From positions 1 to 35,695 of the forward strand of contig CAXYWB010000015.1 of NCBI GenBank assembly GCA_964292695.1: a DNA stretch of 35,695 nucleotides. The letters are read 5' to 3'. The first letter of the stretch is position 1. Each line of letters begins with the position of its first letter. This document shows positions 23,685 through 31,880 of this stretch, one piece after another. The notes below the pieces were generated by a model, which saw only the letters and a list, made by a program, of their open reading frames with translations, did not search any database and was not told where the DNA came from. Position numbers and translations under genes: made by a program. This stretch comes from UPXZ01 sp018055865. Lineage in GTDB: Bacteria; Bacteroidota; Bacteroidia; Bacteroidales; Paludibacteraceae.

Positions 23685-24764
23685 ATGGAAGAAGTAACTT
23701 TAATGAAAGGAAACGAAGCCGTAGCTCATGCTGCCGTACGTGCAGGCTGCGACGGATATTTCGGTTATCCTATTACTCCCCAGTCGGAAATAATGGAGAC
23801 GCTCATGGAAATGAAGCCATGGGAAACTACCGGAATGGTGGTTCTTCAGGCCGAAAGCGAAACTGCGTCAATCAATATGGTATATGGAGCTGCAGGTTGC
23901 GGTAAACGTACCATGACATCTTCTTCGAGTCCGGGTGTGAGTCTGATGCTCGAAGGATTTTCATACATTGCAGGTGCAGAATTGCCCTGTGTGGTGGTAG
24001 ATGTAATGCGAGGCGGACCCGGATTGGGAACCATCCAGCCAAGCCAGGCCGACTATTATCAGATTGTAAAAGGAGGCGGACATGGTGATTATAAGGTCAT
24101 TACCCTAGCACCTGCCACTGTTCAGGAAATGGCAGACTTTACCGTTTTAGCTTTTGATCTGGCTTTCAAATATCGGGTCATGTGTGTGGTGCTTGCCGAC
24201 GGTGTGGTGGGTCAGATGATGGAAAAAGTGGTGCTTCCCCCTTTCCGCCCCAGATGGACAAAAGATGAAATCAAAGAAATAAGCCCTTGGGCTACTTTAG
24301 GAAGAACTCCTGACCGCAAGCCCAACGTAATCACTTCACTTGCTTTGCAGGCCGAAGAAATGGAAGTCATTAACCTCCGACTTCAAAGCCGCTACAGAGA
24401 AATTGAGAAAAACGAAGTACGATACGAAGAAGTGATGTGCGAAGATGCTGAATATTTAATTGTTGGATTCGGAATAAGCGCCCGTTTGAGCCAGAAAGCT
24501 GCAGAAATGGCACGTGAGGAAGGCATTAAAGTTGGTCTTATTCGTCCGATTACGCTTTTCCCATTCCCAACCAATGAAATTAAGAAATTAGCCGAAAATG
24601 TAAAAGGTGTTTTGGTGGTGGAATTAAGCGCAGGCCAGATGGTGGACGATGTGCGCATTGCTGTCAACGGCAAAGTTCCGGTAGAGTTTTTCGGAAAAAT
24701 GGGTGGAATTGTACCATCGCCGGATGAAGTGCTGCATGCATTGAAAGAGAAAATAATTAAATAG
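23685..24764 (+). CDS. vorB: 2-oxoacid:ferredoxin oxidoreductase alpha subunit (VorB/KorA type)
   Basis: This 359-residue subunit begins with the pyrimidine-binding domain (GYFGYPITPQSE), followed by AESETASINMVYGAAGCGKR and the SSSPGVSLMLEG segment. The enzyme oxidatively decarboxylates a 2-oxoacid to its acyl-CoA while reducing ferredoxin, in strict anaerobes. The size and PITPQSE form fit the KorA/VorB group; automatic annotation usually calls these VorB (2-oxoisovalerate), but 2-oxoglutarate is equally possible and the sequence alone cannot decide. It follows the ferredoxin gene; a 103-bp gap filled with short direct repeats leads to the beta subunit. Confidence 0.88.
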   Translation: MEEVTLMKGNEAVAHAAVRAGCDGYFGYPITPQSEIMETLMEMKPWETTGMVVLQAESETASINMVYGAAGCGKRTMTSSSSPGVSLMLEGFSYIAGAELPCVVVDVMRGGPGLGTIQPSQADYYQIVKGGGHGDYKVITLAPATVQEMADFTVLAFDLAFKYRVMCVVLADGVVGQMMEKVVLPPFRPRWTKDEIKEISPWATLGRTPDRKPNVITSLALQAEEMEVINLRLQSRYREIEKNEVRYEEVMCEDAEYLIVGFGISARLSQKAAEMAREEGIKVGLIRPITLFPFPTNEIKKLAENVKGVLVVELSAGQMVDDVRIAVNGKVPVEFFGKMGGIVPSPDEVLHALKEKIIK

Positions 24765-24772
24765 TTAATTAT

Positions 24773-24855
24773 TTCAAGTTTCAAGTTTTAAGTTTTAAGT
24801 TTCAAGTTCTGATTTCTAACTTCTAACTTCTGACTTTAAATTTCTGACTTTTAAT
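24773..24855. repeat. Degenerate short tandem repeats between alpha and beta subunit genes
   Basis: About five copies of TTTCAAG/TTTTAAG-type units (24773-24807) are followed by TTCTAAC/TTCTGAC-type units (24808-24855). Similar 'tttcaagttttaag' runs are common intergenic DNA in Bacteroidetes. A weaker 'atagttaatagt' string occurs between the next two genes. Confidence 0.6.
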
Positions 24856-24867
24856 TTAATAAAAAAT

Positions 24868-25626
24868 ATGACAACTCAACTTGTAGATCCTCAAAACCTG
24901 ATTTATAAAAAACCGAGTTTGCTGAATGACACCAATATGCACTACTGTCCCGGTTGTAGTCATGGAGTTGTTCACAAGGTAATTGCGGAGGTAATTGAAG
25001 ATATGGATATTGCCGACAGAGCTATCGGAGTAGCACCGGTGGGATGTGCGGTCTTTGCCTACAAATACATCGATATTGACTGGCAGGAAGCTGCTCACGG
25101 ACGCGCCCCTGCTTTGGCTACGGCCATTAACCGGCTGCTGCCCGAAACTGTGGTATTTACGTATCAGGGCGACGGTGATTTGGCAGCCATTGGTACAGCC
25201 GAAACCATTCATGCCTGCAACCGCGGTGAAAATATAACCATTGTATTCATCAACAACGGAATTTATGGTATGACCGGAGGCCAGATGGCTCCTACTACAC
25301 TCGTTGGCATGAAAACTGCTACCTCGCCTTACGGACGTGATGTACAGCTGAATGGCCATCCACTTAATATTACCGATTTACTTGCTAAACTGCCCGGAAC
25401 CTGTTACGTGACCCGTCAGAGTGTGCATAACGTAGGCGGAGTTCGAAAAACTAAAAAAGCCATACAGAAAGCATTTGAAAATACGTTGAATAAGAAAGGT
25501 ACTTCAGTGGTCGAAGTGGTTTCAACCTGTAACTCCGGTTGGAAAATGACACCTGCTGCATCCAACGACTGGATGGTGGAAAATATGTTTCCGGAATATC
25601 CGCTTGGCGACTTGAAAAATGAATAG
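24868..25626 (+). CDS. 2-oxoacid:ferredoxin oxidoreductase beta subunit (TPP-binding)
   Basis: This 252-residue subunit binds thiamine pyrophosphate. HYCPGCSHG holds the cluster- or TPP-contact cysteines, GDGDLAAIG with the downstream FINNGIYGMTGGQ is the TPP/Mg2+ motif (GDGx22-26NN), and YKYIDIDW is a typical KorB/VorA segment. It pairs with the alpha subunit to form the catalytic core. It lies in the operon ferredoxin-alpha-beta-gamma. Confidence 0.92.
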   Translation: MTTQLVDPQNLIYKKPSLLNDTNMHYCPGCSHGVVHKVIAEVIEDMDIADRAIGVAPVGCAVFAYKYIDIDWQEAAHGRAPALATAINRLLPETVVFTYQGDGDLAAIGTAETIHACNRGENITIVFINNGIYGMTGGQMAPTTLVGMKTATSPYGRDVQLNGHPLNITDLLAKLPGTCYVTRQSVHNVGGVRKTKKAIQKAFENTLNKKGTSVVEVVSTCNSGWKMTPAASNDWMVENMFPEYPLGDLKNE

Positions 25627-25648
25627 TTTATAGTTAATAGTCAGTAGT

Positions 25649-26197
25649 ATGAAAGAAGAAATATTAATATCGGGATTTGGCGGACAGGGTGTGCTGTCCA
25701 TGGGAAAAATTTTGGTGTACTCAGGTTTGATGCAGGGACAGGAGGTGAGCTGGCTACCATCATACGGACCAGAACAGCGTGGCGGAACTGCCAATGTTAC
25801 AGTAATTCTGAGCGATGAAAAAATCAGTTCGCCCATTTTGAATAAATACGACACCGTCATTGTACTCAATCAACCTTCACTGGATAAATTCGAGAGTAGA
25901 GTGAAAGCGGGTGGTACACTGATTTTCGACAGCAATGGCTTCAAAAAATTCCCGACACGCACCGATATCAACATCTACAAAGTGGACGCCACAGAATATG
26001 CCTACAAACATGATATGGTAAAAACATTGAATATGATGATTCTGGGTGGTTTTTTGAAAATTCGTCCAATTGTGAAAGTGGAAAATGTGCTGAAAGGACT
26101 GAAAAAATCATTGCCCGAGCGTCATCATCACCTTATTCCGATGAATGAAAAATCAATTATGACCGGTATGGATATTGTAGAAAAATACGAAGTATAA
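25649..26197 (+). CDS. 2-oxoacid:ferredoxin oxidoreductase gamma subunit
   Basis: This 182-residue subunit starts with the characteristic ISGFGGQGVLSMGKIL, and SYGPEQRGGTANV follows. The gamma subunit binds CoA and completes the enzyme. It starts 22 bp after the beta subunit and is the last gene; a strong terminator follows. Confidence 0.92.
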   Translation: MKEEILISGFGGQGVLSMGKILVYSGLMQGQEVSWLPSYGPEQRGGTANVTVILSDEKISSPILNKYDTVIVLNQPSLDKFESRVKAGGTLIFDSNGFKKFPTRTDINIYKVDATEYAYKHDMVKTLNMMILGGFLKIRPIVKVENVLKGLKKSLPERHHHLIPMNEKSIMTGMDIVEKYEV

Positions 26198-26227
26198 GTC
26201 TATTTTTGATAATTTCTAAAAAACAGA

Positions 26228-26260
26228 AAAACTTATTCCGTTCGGAGTAGGTTTTTTTTT
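26228..26260 (+). terminator. Intrinsic terminator of the 2-oxoacid oxidoreductase operon
   Basis: AAAACTTATTCC (26228-26239) pairs fully with GGAGTAGGTTTT (26244-26255), with two G-U pairs, around a GTTC loop. A long T run follows to 26260. Confidence 0.88.
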
Positions 26261-26340
26261 GTAAAGCTACAAGCACATTTAGATATAGAAAAGAATTGAA
26301 AAATAATTGCAATTTTGAATACACCGGAAACAAAAATGAT

Positions 26341-26348
26341 TAAATTTG
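26341..26348 (+). promoter_or_regulatory. Promoter -7 element of the small membrane protein gene
   Basis: TAAATTTG (TAnnTTTG) has a TTTG 23 bp upstream (26314-26317), a little more than the usual spacing. The start codon is 37 bp downstream. Confidence 0.5.
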
Positions 26349-26384
26349 AACAATATTTATATTTCACAATAAAAAATGTACGTT

Positions 26385-26588
26385 ATGAAAGACGAAACGA
26401 ACTGCTGTAAAAACAACAACTCCTCTCAAGCATCGGGAGGAGCAGTGTATGGACTGGGTATGATAGGAGCTGCTATCTATTTTATCTCGCAGGCAGCTAC
26501 ATTCGGTGCCGGAGTTGTTGGATTTCTCAAAGCGTTGGTTTGGCCGGCATTCCTGGTTTACGAAGCGCACAAGGCATTGGGGGCGTAG
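26385..26588 (+). CDS. Conserved small membrane protein
   Basis: This 67-residue protein starts at the ATG at 26385 (an ATG at 26376 adds three residues). The N-terminus is hydrophilic, with two cysteines (TNCC). Then come two hydrophobic segments, GAVYGLGMIGAAIYFISQAA and a second ending in FLKALVWPAFLVYEAHKAL. The VYGLG-IGA-YFI and FLKALVWPAFLVYE pattern is shared by a widespread family of small bacterial membrane proteins of unknown role. It converges on the response regulator gene, with 4 bp between the stops. Confidence 0.8.
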   Translation: MKDETNCCKNNNSSQASGGAVYGLGMIGAAIYFISQAATFGAGVVGFLKALVWPAFLVYEAHKALGA

Positions 26589-26592
26589 AGAA

Positions 26593-27210
26593 TTACACCA
26601 GCTTTTCCTCCAAAGCCATTCTGACAAGAACAGCAGTATTTTTTGCCCCTAATTTGATGAGCAAATTTTTCCGATAGCTGTTGATGGTTTCTACACCGAG
26701 ATACATTTTTTCGGCTATTTCGTGATTTGTGAGTCCTTCTACAATGTACTTCAGCAGCTCTTTTTCACGCGGAGTGAGCCATATCGGGTTGTTGGAGCGT
26801 TTTCGCATGAGCAGATCTATCTCTTCACACAGAAAAATTTCATTTTTTGCCACAGTTTCCACGCTCATCATTATTTCTTCGGGCATGGCGTTTTTAACGA
26901 CATAGCCCGAAGCGCCGTTTTCGATCATGCGACGAACGATGGTGTATTCGTTGAAACTGGAAAGTGCTACAATTCTTATTTCAGGATTTTCGGTTTTTAT
27001 TTCTTTACAAAGGTCAATACCACTTACGTCGGGCAGGTTGATATCAAGCAAAATCACATCGGGCAATTCTTTCCGCAGGGCACTCCGGCATTCTTTTCCG
27101 GAATATGCCACACCAATAACATCCACTGTATCAGAATTATCGAACAGTTTGTTCAATCCTTCAACCAACACACGGTGATCGTCTACTATCAGGAGTTTGA
27201 TTTTTTCCAT
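26593..27210 (-). CDS. LuxR/NarL-family response regulator
   Basis: This 205-residue cytoplasmic regulator has a receiver domain (1-~120) with acidic D10/D11, phospho-acceptor D56 in LLDINLP, and K106. The C-terminal LuxR helix-turn-helix (LTPREKELLKYIVEGLTNHEIAEKM and VETINSYRKNLLIKLGA) is intact. Its start lies 2 bp from the stop of the TPR kinase gene upstream, so it is the kinase's cognate regulator. NarL-type proteins bind short inverted repeats as dimers; the palindrome at 29242-29263 is a plausible site. Confidence 0.95.
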   Translation of the reverse strand: MEKIKLLIVDDHRVLVEGLNKLFDNSDTVDVIGVAYSGKECRSALRKELPDVILLDINLPDVSGIDLCKEIKTENPEIRIVALSSFNEYTIVRRMIENGASGYVVKNAMPEEIMMSVETVAKNEIFLCEEIDLLMRKRSNNPIWLTPREKELLKYIVEGLTNHEIAEKMYLGVETINSYRKNLLIKLGAKNTAVLVRMALEEKLV

Positions 27211-27212
27211 TT

Positions 27213-29144
27213 TTATTCTGCATTTAAGTCAATATCAATGATAATTTCGGTTCCTTCATCTTTCGATGAGAGTATATTCAGCGTGCCCCCAACTGAATTT
27301 ATGCGGTTTCTGATGTTTTGAAGTCCTGCACCTTTCGATTTTTCTTCGGGTTCAAATCCTTTTCCATCGTCCTGTACGTTAATGGATATCCTGTTGAGCT
27401 GCTGAACGATCTGCACGTTGATGTTTTCTGCTTTTGCATGTTTTACGGCATTGTTCACCAGTTCAAAAACAACACGATAAAGAGCTATTTCTATGGAATT
27501 TTCAATTCTTTTCTCTTCACCGAAAAAATGGAAATGTACATGAAGGAAACTGCCGCAAAAATCTTCCAGAGCTACTTTCAGACCATAGCGGGACAGAGAT
27601 TCGGGCATCATGTTGTGAGCTACCCGCCGCAGTTCCTGCATGGAATTATCAAGCATGTCCATTACTTTATTAAAGCGCAGCACGTCTTCTGCCTCGATGA
27701 ATACTCCCTGTTTCATGTCAAATAAGTTTAGTTTTACGGCCGATAACATTCCTCCCAATCCATCGTGCAGGTCGCGTGCGAGCCGGCTGCGCTCTGCAGT
27801 TTCGCCATCCAGTACGGCCTGAGTAGCCACCAGTTGTTTCTCTTTTTCGAGCTGTATTATTTTTTGTTCGGCCAGTTGTTTTTTCCGACGAATGGATTTA
27901 TGCATGAAATAAAAAATCAACAGCAACAATAGCAGTGTAAAGGCACCTGAAAAAACGAAAAAGCGTAATAGTTTTTTATCTTTTTCGAGGGCTGCTATGC
28001 GCATTTCTTTCTTCTCCGCCTGGTATGTTGCTTCTAAGAAGTTGATATTCCGAGCGTTACTTTCGTTGAAAACCGAATCTTTCAGTTCGGAAGCGAGCAG
28101 CAGGTGCTTATATGCGCTTTCAAAATCACTTTCCGAAGCTTCTGTTTTAGCCATTACGCTTAATAGTCGTTGTTGTACGTCATCCGATTCCTGCTTTACT
28201 GCCAATAAATAAGCTTCATTGGCCGTTTGTTTTGCTTTACTTATCTCATTATTCAGAAGATACGACTCAGCAAGATTTGACAGAGCACGCATTTTCTCGT
28301 ATTCATTCCCGATCTTTTCAGCGTATTGTATTGCCAGCCGGTAATGATTGATGGCTTTGGAATAATTTTTTTTGTGAAAGACCTCATACGACCCGTAATT
28401 CAGGTTGACCAAATCCAGTATGTAGTTATCGTTGCGGATTTTTGCTATTTCTTCGGCATTATTGAGTAGTGCGGGAACTTCGTCGTATTTTCCCTGATTA
28501 ATAAGTACCGATGCAAGTGTGGTGCTGATGGCCGATAGCAAATAATCATCGTTGATTTTGACCGACAGTTGCAAGCATTCCCGGGCGTATTTTTCGGCTT
28601 TTGCATTGTCTTTTAAATACGAGTACAACGTTGAAAGATTATTTAATGTCTTTGGTCTGATAGTTTCATTGCCTATACTGTCAAACACGTGCAGCGCTTT
28701 TGTGTAGTAATCGATGGATGAGAGATAGTCGCTTTGCCGTTGATAAATGACTCCATAGCAATGATATATGGCACCAATTCCTTCGCTGCTTTTTTTCCCT
28801 TTATTTCTTCTGTAAATGCTGTCGGCCAGCTGATAATTTCGGGTTGCGGCATTAATATCTCCTTTGATATCACTGTAAAAACTTCCAATGGCCCGATAGC
28901 TGTCGCCTAATTTTATCAGGTCGCCTTGTTTTCGGGCTACGACGATAGTTTTTTCCAGCATTTCAAGCGATTTTTCCGGATTGGCAAACATCATTAGTTT
29001 ACTTTTAGCTAACAGGGAGTCGGTATTGTAAATTCCCCGGTTATTCCGATACATAGTGAGTATCGAATCGGTATTTTGTGCAGCCGGTATTAATGGAAAA
29101 CAAAATAGTAACGCAGCAAAACAGAAAATATGTATTTTTTTCAT
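27213..29144 (-). CDS. TPR-containing sensor histidine kinase (HisKA_3 type)
   Basis: From the ATG at 29144 the protein has 643 residues; an in-frame ATG at 29177 adds 11 residues ahead of the signal sequence. The signal peptide (MKKIHIFCFAALLFCFPLIP) exports a periplasmic region (~30-370) of TPR-like helical repeats. A single TM follows (~385-405, FSGAFTLLLLLLIFYFMH), then a coiled coil and the HisKA_3 domain with H460 in RLARDLHDGLGG. The HATPase_c domain has ELVNNAVKHAKA, DDGKGF and GLQNIRNRI. Such Bacteroidetes kinases pair with LuxR-type regulators, as here. It diverges from the exported-protein operon. Confidence 0.93.
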   Translation of the reverse strand: MKKIHIFCFAALLFCFPLIPAAQNTDSILTMYRNNRGIYNTDSLLAKSKLMMFANPEKSLEMLEKTIVVARKQGDLIKLGDSYRAIGSFYSDIKGDINAATRNYQLADSIYRRNKGKKSSEGIGAIYHCYGVIYQRQSDYLSSIDYYTKALHVFDSIGNETIRPKTLNNLSTLYSYLKDNAKAEKYARECLQLSVKINDDYLLSAISTTLASVLINQGKYDEVPALLNNAEEIAKIRNDNYILDLVNLNYGSYEVFHKKNYSKAINHYRLAIQYAEKIGNEYEKMRALSNLAESYLLNNEISKAKQTANEAYLLAVKQESDDVQQRLLSVMAKTEASESDFESAYKHLLLASELKDSVFNESNARNINFLEATYQAEKKEMRIAALEKDKKLLRFFVFSGAFTLLLLLLIFYFMHKSIRRKKQLAEQKIIQLEKEKQLVATQAVLDGETAERSRLARDLHDGLGGMLSAVKLNLFDMKQGVFIEAEDVLRFNKVMDMLDNSMQELRRVAHNMMPESLSRYGLKVALEDFCGSFLHVHFHFFGEEKRIENSIEIALYRVVFELVNNAVKHAKAENINVQIVQQLNRISINVQDDGKGFEPEEKSKGAGLQNIRNRINSVGGTLNILSSKDEGTEIIIDIDLNAE

Positions 29145-29191
29145 GCGTGATAATTCTATATAATCAAATCCATACATTTATTGATATCAAA

Positions 29192-29199
29192 CAAATGTA
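29192..29199 (-). promoter_or_regulatory. Kinase-regulator operon promoter -7 element
   Basis: TACATTTG on the minus strand lies 48 bp upstream of the kinase ATG at 29144. A second match (TATATTTG, complement of 29215-29222) lies just upstream. Neither has a well-placed TTTG. Confidence 0.4.
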
Positions 29200-29241
29200 C
29201 GATTTTTTCTTATGCAAATATAACATTGATATTTTTTTTAA

Positions 29242-29263
29242 AATACCCCTTTTTGGGGGTATT
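29242..29263. promoter_or_regulatory. Palindrome next to the OmpA-operon promoter
   Basis: AATACCCC (29242-29249) and GGGGTATT (29256-29263) are perfect inverted copies around 6 bp. The right edge lies 1 bp from the -33 TTTG of the + strand promoter. That is where a class-II-type activator would bind; no T run follows that would make it a terminator. Confidence 0.5.
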
Positions 29264-29264
29264 A

Positions 29265-29296
29265 TTTGAGAAATTGAAAATATAATTTTACGTTTG
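29265..29296 (+). promoter_or_regulatory. Promoter of the exported-protein operon
   Basis: TTTG (29265-29268) and TACGTTTG (29289-29296) are separated by 20 bp, matching the full Bacteroidetes consensus. Transcription would start near 29303, about 130 nt before the first ATG. Confidence 0.62.
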
Positions 29297-29433
29297 ATGA
29301 GTTGAATCTTATTTATATTGAATGATTTCCCAAAAAAGGCTTTGTACGCCATTAGAAATAGCAAATTGAAATGTAAACACGTTATTCACAGCGATATTTA
29401 ACATGAATTTTATAAAAATAAAAAATCAAAACC

Positions 29434-30690
29434 ATGAAAAAAATTGTATTTCTACTATGTTTGAGCATATTGTTCGGCATGCAGGTAAATGCTCAGGGAT
29501 GGCTCGAAAAAGTCGGTAAAAAAGCTGTAAATACAGCCAAACAAAAAGTGGAGAACCGAGCTGCTAAAAAAGCCGGTGAAGCAACAGATAAAGCATTGGA
29601 CGGCCTCGAAGGAAAAGACAATCAGAAAACCGATACGGAGGAAACTGTGGAAGGAACAAATAAAAAAGGAGCTTCGGACAACCAAAAGAGTGAAAAACTG
29701 ACGGCAACTTCCAATTATGATTTTGTGGCGGGCGATAAAGTGTTGTTGTACGAAGATTTCAGTCAGGATGCCGTGGGCGATTTTCCGGCACTCTGGACCA
29801 CCAATAAATCAGGAGAAATCAATACATTAAGCATTGCCCCAGGCAACTGGCTGAATCTGAATGCCACAGAAGGCAACTGGTGGTTGCTGAAACCGATTGA
29901 GTTTCCTAAAAATTTTATAGTCGAATTTGATGTAGTTCCCAAAAAAGGGGCTCCGAGGTATGCTGCTGCCGTTACTATTTACGGAGAAAACAGTTACAAG
30001 GAGATGAGCGACCCTTACAACGGAAGTACGGGGCTTATTGTCAATATTGCCAAAACCGGCTGGGAAACCCAAGGCTTAAAATCAGGAAATCCCAAAGTTA
30101 CCGGATCTTCCACCATCAATCCGGTAGAAGAGGAAAAGGTCAATCACGTGATTATCTGGGTACAAAACCGGCGTGTGCGAATTTATCACAAGGGTGAGAA
30201 AGTGCTTGATATGCCCACCAACCTGTATGAAGGCAGTAAGTTTACCCGGTTTGGATTTATGCTGTACAGGGGTGCTTCGAGCGCTTCTTACGTCAGCAAT
30301 ATTAAGATTACCACAGCATCACCCGACACCCGGAGCAAGCTGCTAACTGAAGGAAAACTGGTTACCTACGGCATTTATTTCGATGTAAATAAAGATGTGG
30401 TAAAAGCCGAGTCGTTCGGAACGATGAAAAGCATTGCCGATGTACTGAAAGAAAATCCGGATGTGCGAATTAAAATCGTTGGTCACACCGACAGCGACGG
30501 TGATAACGCCAAAAATCTGGATTTATCGCAGCGCAGAGCAAAATCGGTGATGAATGAACTTGTCAAAGTATTTGGAATAGATGCATCACGAATGGAAACC
30601 GACGGCATGGGTGAAACCAAACCGATAGCACCAAACGATACTCCGTCAAACAAAGCACTGAACCGCAGGGTGGAATTTGTGAAATTATAA
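29434..30690 (+). CDS. OmpA-type exported protein with an N-terminal helix and lectin-like middle
   Basis: This 418-residue protein has a signal peptide (MKKIVFLLCLSILFGMQVNA). Residues ~22-60 form a Lys/Ala-rich amphipathic helix, then a polar linker. The middle (~100-300) looks like a beta-sandwich of the LamG/concanavalin kind (LLYEDFSQDAVGDFPALW, VEFDVVPKKGA). The C-terminal OmpA-like domain (~305-418) has YFDVNKDVVKAES, IVGHTDSDGD and LSQRRAKSVMNEL. Such domains bind peptidoglycan, so the protein may anchor the other exported products in the envelope. It is the first gene of the operon downstream of the palindrome-controlled promoter. A nested hairpin (30708-30743) follows it. Confidence 0.88.
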   Translation: MKKIVFLLCLSILFGMQVNAQGWLEKVGKKAVNTAKQKVENRAAKKAGEATDKALDGLEGKDNQKTDTEETVEGTNKKGASDNQKSEKLTATSNYDFVAGDKVLLYEDFSQDAVGDFPALWTTNKSGEINTLSIAPGNWLNLNATEGNWWLLKPIEFPKNFIVEFDVVPKKGAPRYAAAVTIYGENSYKEMSDPYNGSTGLIVNIAKTGWETQGLKSGNPKVTGSSTINPVEEEKVNHVIIWVQNRRVRIYHKGEKVLDMPTNLYEGSKFTRFGFMLYRGASSASYVSNIKITTASPDTRSKLLTEGKLVTYGIYFDVNKDVVKAESFGTMKSIADVLKENPDVRIKIVGHTDSDGDNAKNLDLSQRRAKSVMNELVKVFGIDASRMETDGMGETKPIAPNDTPSNKALNRRVEFVKL

Positions 30691-30707
30691 TGGGAATATT
30701 ATTCAGC

Positions 30708-30743
30708 CGACAGATTTGCGTTCAAACGACCGTAAATCTGTCG
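30708..30743 (+). other. Nested hairpin between the OmpA-type and coiled-coil genes
   Basis: CGACAGATTT (30708-30717) pairs with AAATCTGTCG (30734-30743); the loop holds CGTT-CA-AACG (30719-30728). There is no T run, so it is probably an RNA processing/stability element or a weak attenuator rather than a full terminator. Confidence 0.5.
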
Positions 30744-30782
30744 TATTGCCCTTATTATTAAACTAAAAAATCATACACATCC

Positions 30783-31832
30783 ATGAAAACAATTTCTCCA
30801 ATCATTTTCATCCTCACGATGGCGGTGATTAACCCCGTTTCTGCTCAAAAAACCGCTTTGGAGTATCTGAAAAATGTGCATCAATTTCCCGATTCGGTTT
30901 GTATATGCTTACTGGATGTACGACAGAATTATGAAGCCTCTCTGAGTTATTTCTACGATTTAGTAACCGAAGATATTCACGCACGAACAACCCGTGTAGA
31001 CGCATACATGGACCAAAATCAGGACAGGATGAAAGCCTCCATGATGAAAGAAATGGCAGACAAATCGGGTATGTCGCAGCAGGAACTGGAAGCCCTGTCC
31101 AAAAAGAAAAAACTAACACAGGAAGACAAGCAGGCGCTGATGGATAAAGCGCTCGGACAGCATAATCTGTCGATGGGAGAGGTACAGAATATGAAAAATA
31201 TGGACGAAAATGCACGTAAAGCCTGGGCAGAGGCTTATGCCACCGAACAAATGGCAATGGCGCAGGGAAATAGCAATAATCCAAAGGTTAAGGCGGATAA
31301 TGATAAGGCGATGAGCCAGTCCAAACTGTTGCAGGAGCAACAAAGTCTCAGATCTCAACTCAGTGCTTTTGAAACTGAAATAGCTAACCGCTACAATACC
31401 CTGATGCAGACTTCAGGAAAGGAAAAACTGGTGGCAGATTTGCAAGAACTTGAAAATGAACTTCGCACCATCGGTACCATCTACGAATGCAATGAATGTC
31501 CGCCTCCTCCTGCCAGTGATGTAAAACACTGGAATACAGTGATTCAGAAAATTCACGACACTAAAATGAAGTATTGCAGACAGAACACTCCAAAATTGAT
31601 AGCTTATCTGAATTGGTATAGCGATAATTTGGTTAAAAATATTCCGGTTTACGACCGATCCGAGGCAATACAATATGAAGTTACTTCGGCTACTACCAAT
31701 ACTCAACTTTCGCCCCCCGATAAAGGAATATTTTCTCTGAAGGCTGTACAAGGATACCTGTCTGCTAAACAGAAATTGTTCGAATTTAAAGACTATGAAA
31801 TTGAAAGTTTCGTTGACGATTTTATGAAATGA
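30783..31832 (+). CDS. Exported helical coiled-coil protein of unknown function
   Basis: This 349-residue protein has a signal peptide (MKTISPIIFILTMAVINPVS, cut near AQ). The rest is mostly alpha-helical with coiled-coil stretches (ELEALSKKKKLTQEDKQAL, ~residues 100-130, and QEQQSLRSQLSAFETEIAN, ~180-230). A short segment with CNECPPPP (~residue 240) and a few other cysteines may form disulphides. No family was recognised. It lies between the OmpA-type gene and a TPR protein gene, all on one strand with gaps of under 100 bp. It ends with TGA, evidence that TGA is a stop in this genome. Confidence 0.75.
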   Translation: MKTISPIIFILTMAVINPVSAQKTALEYLKNVHQFPDSVCICLLDVRQNYEASLSYFYDLVTEDIHARTTRVDAYMDQNQDRMKASMMKEMADKSGMSQQELEALSKKKKLTQEDKQALMDKALGQHNLSMGEVQNMKNMDENARKAWAEAYATEQMAMAQGNSNNPKVKADNDKAMSQSKLLQEQQSLRSQLSAFETEIANRYNTLMQTSGKEKLVADLQELENELRTIGTIYECNECPPPPASDVKHWNTVIQKIHDTKMKYCRQNTPKLIAYLNWYSDNLVKNIPVYDRSEAIQYEVTSATTNTQLSPPDKGIFSLKAVQGYLSAKQKLFEFKDYEIESFVDDFMK

Positions 31833-31880
31833 TTTTATTGTCTATTATCGTGTAACAAATAAACAATTTAAAATATTCAA

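Larger units (their letters stand above)
29145..29433. other. 289-bp divergent control region
   Basis: The region lies between the TPR kinase (-) and the OmpA-type gene (+). It contains candidate -7 elements for the kinase (29192-29199), a palindrome (29242-29263) and a full promoter for the + strand operon (29265-29296). The + leader would be about 130 nt, in which nothing else was recognised. Confidence 0.6.

Noticed and set aside
29242..29263. The palindrome read as a transcription terminator
   Set aside because: It lies between divergent genes upstream of both, and neither strand has a T run directly after the stem.
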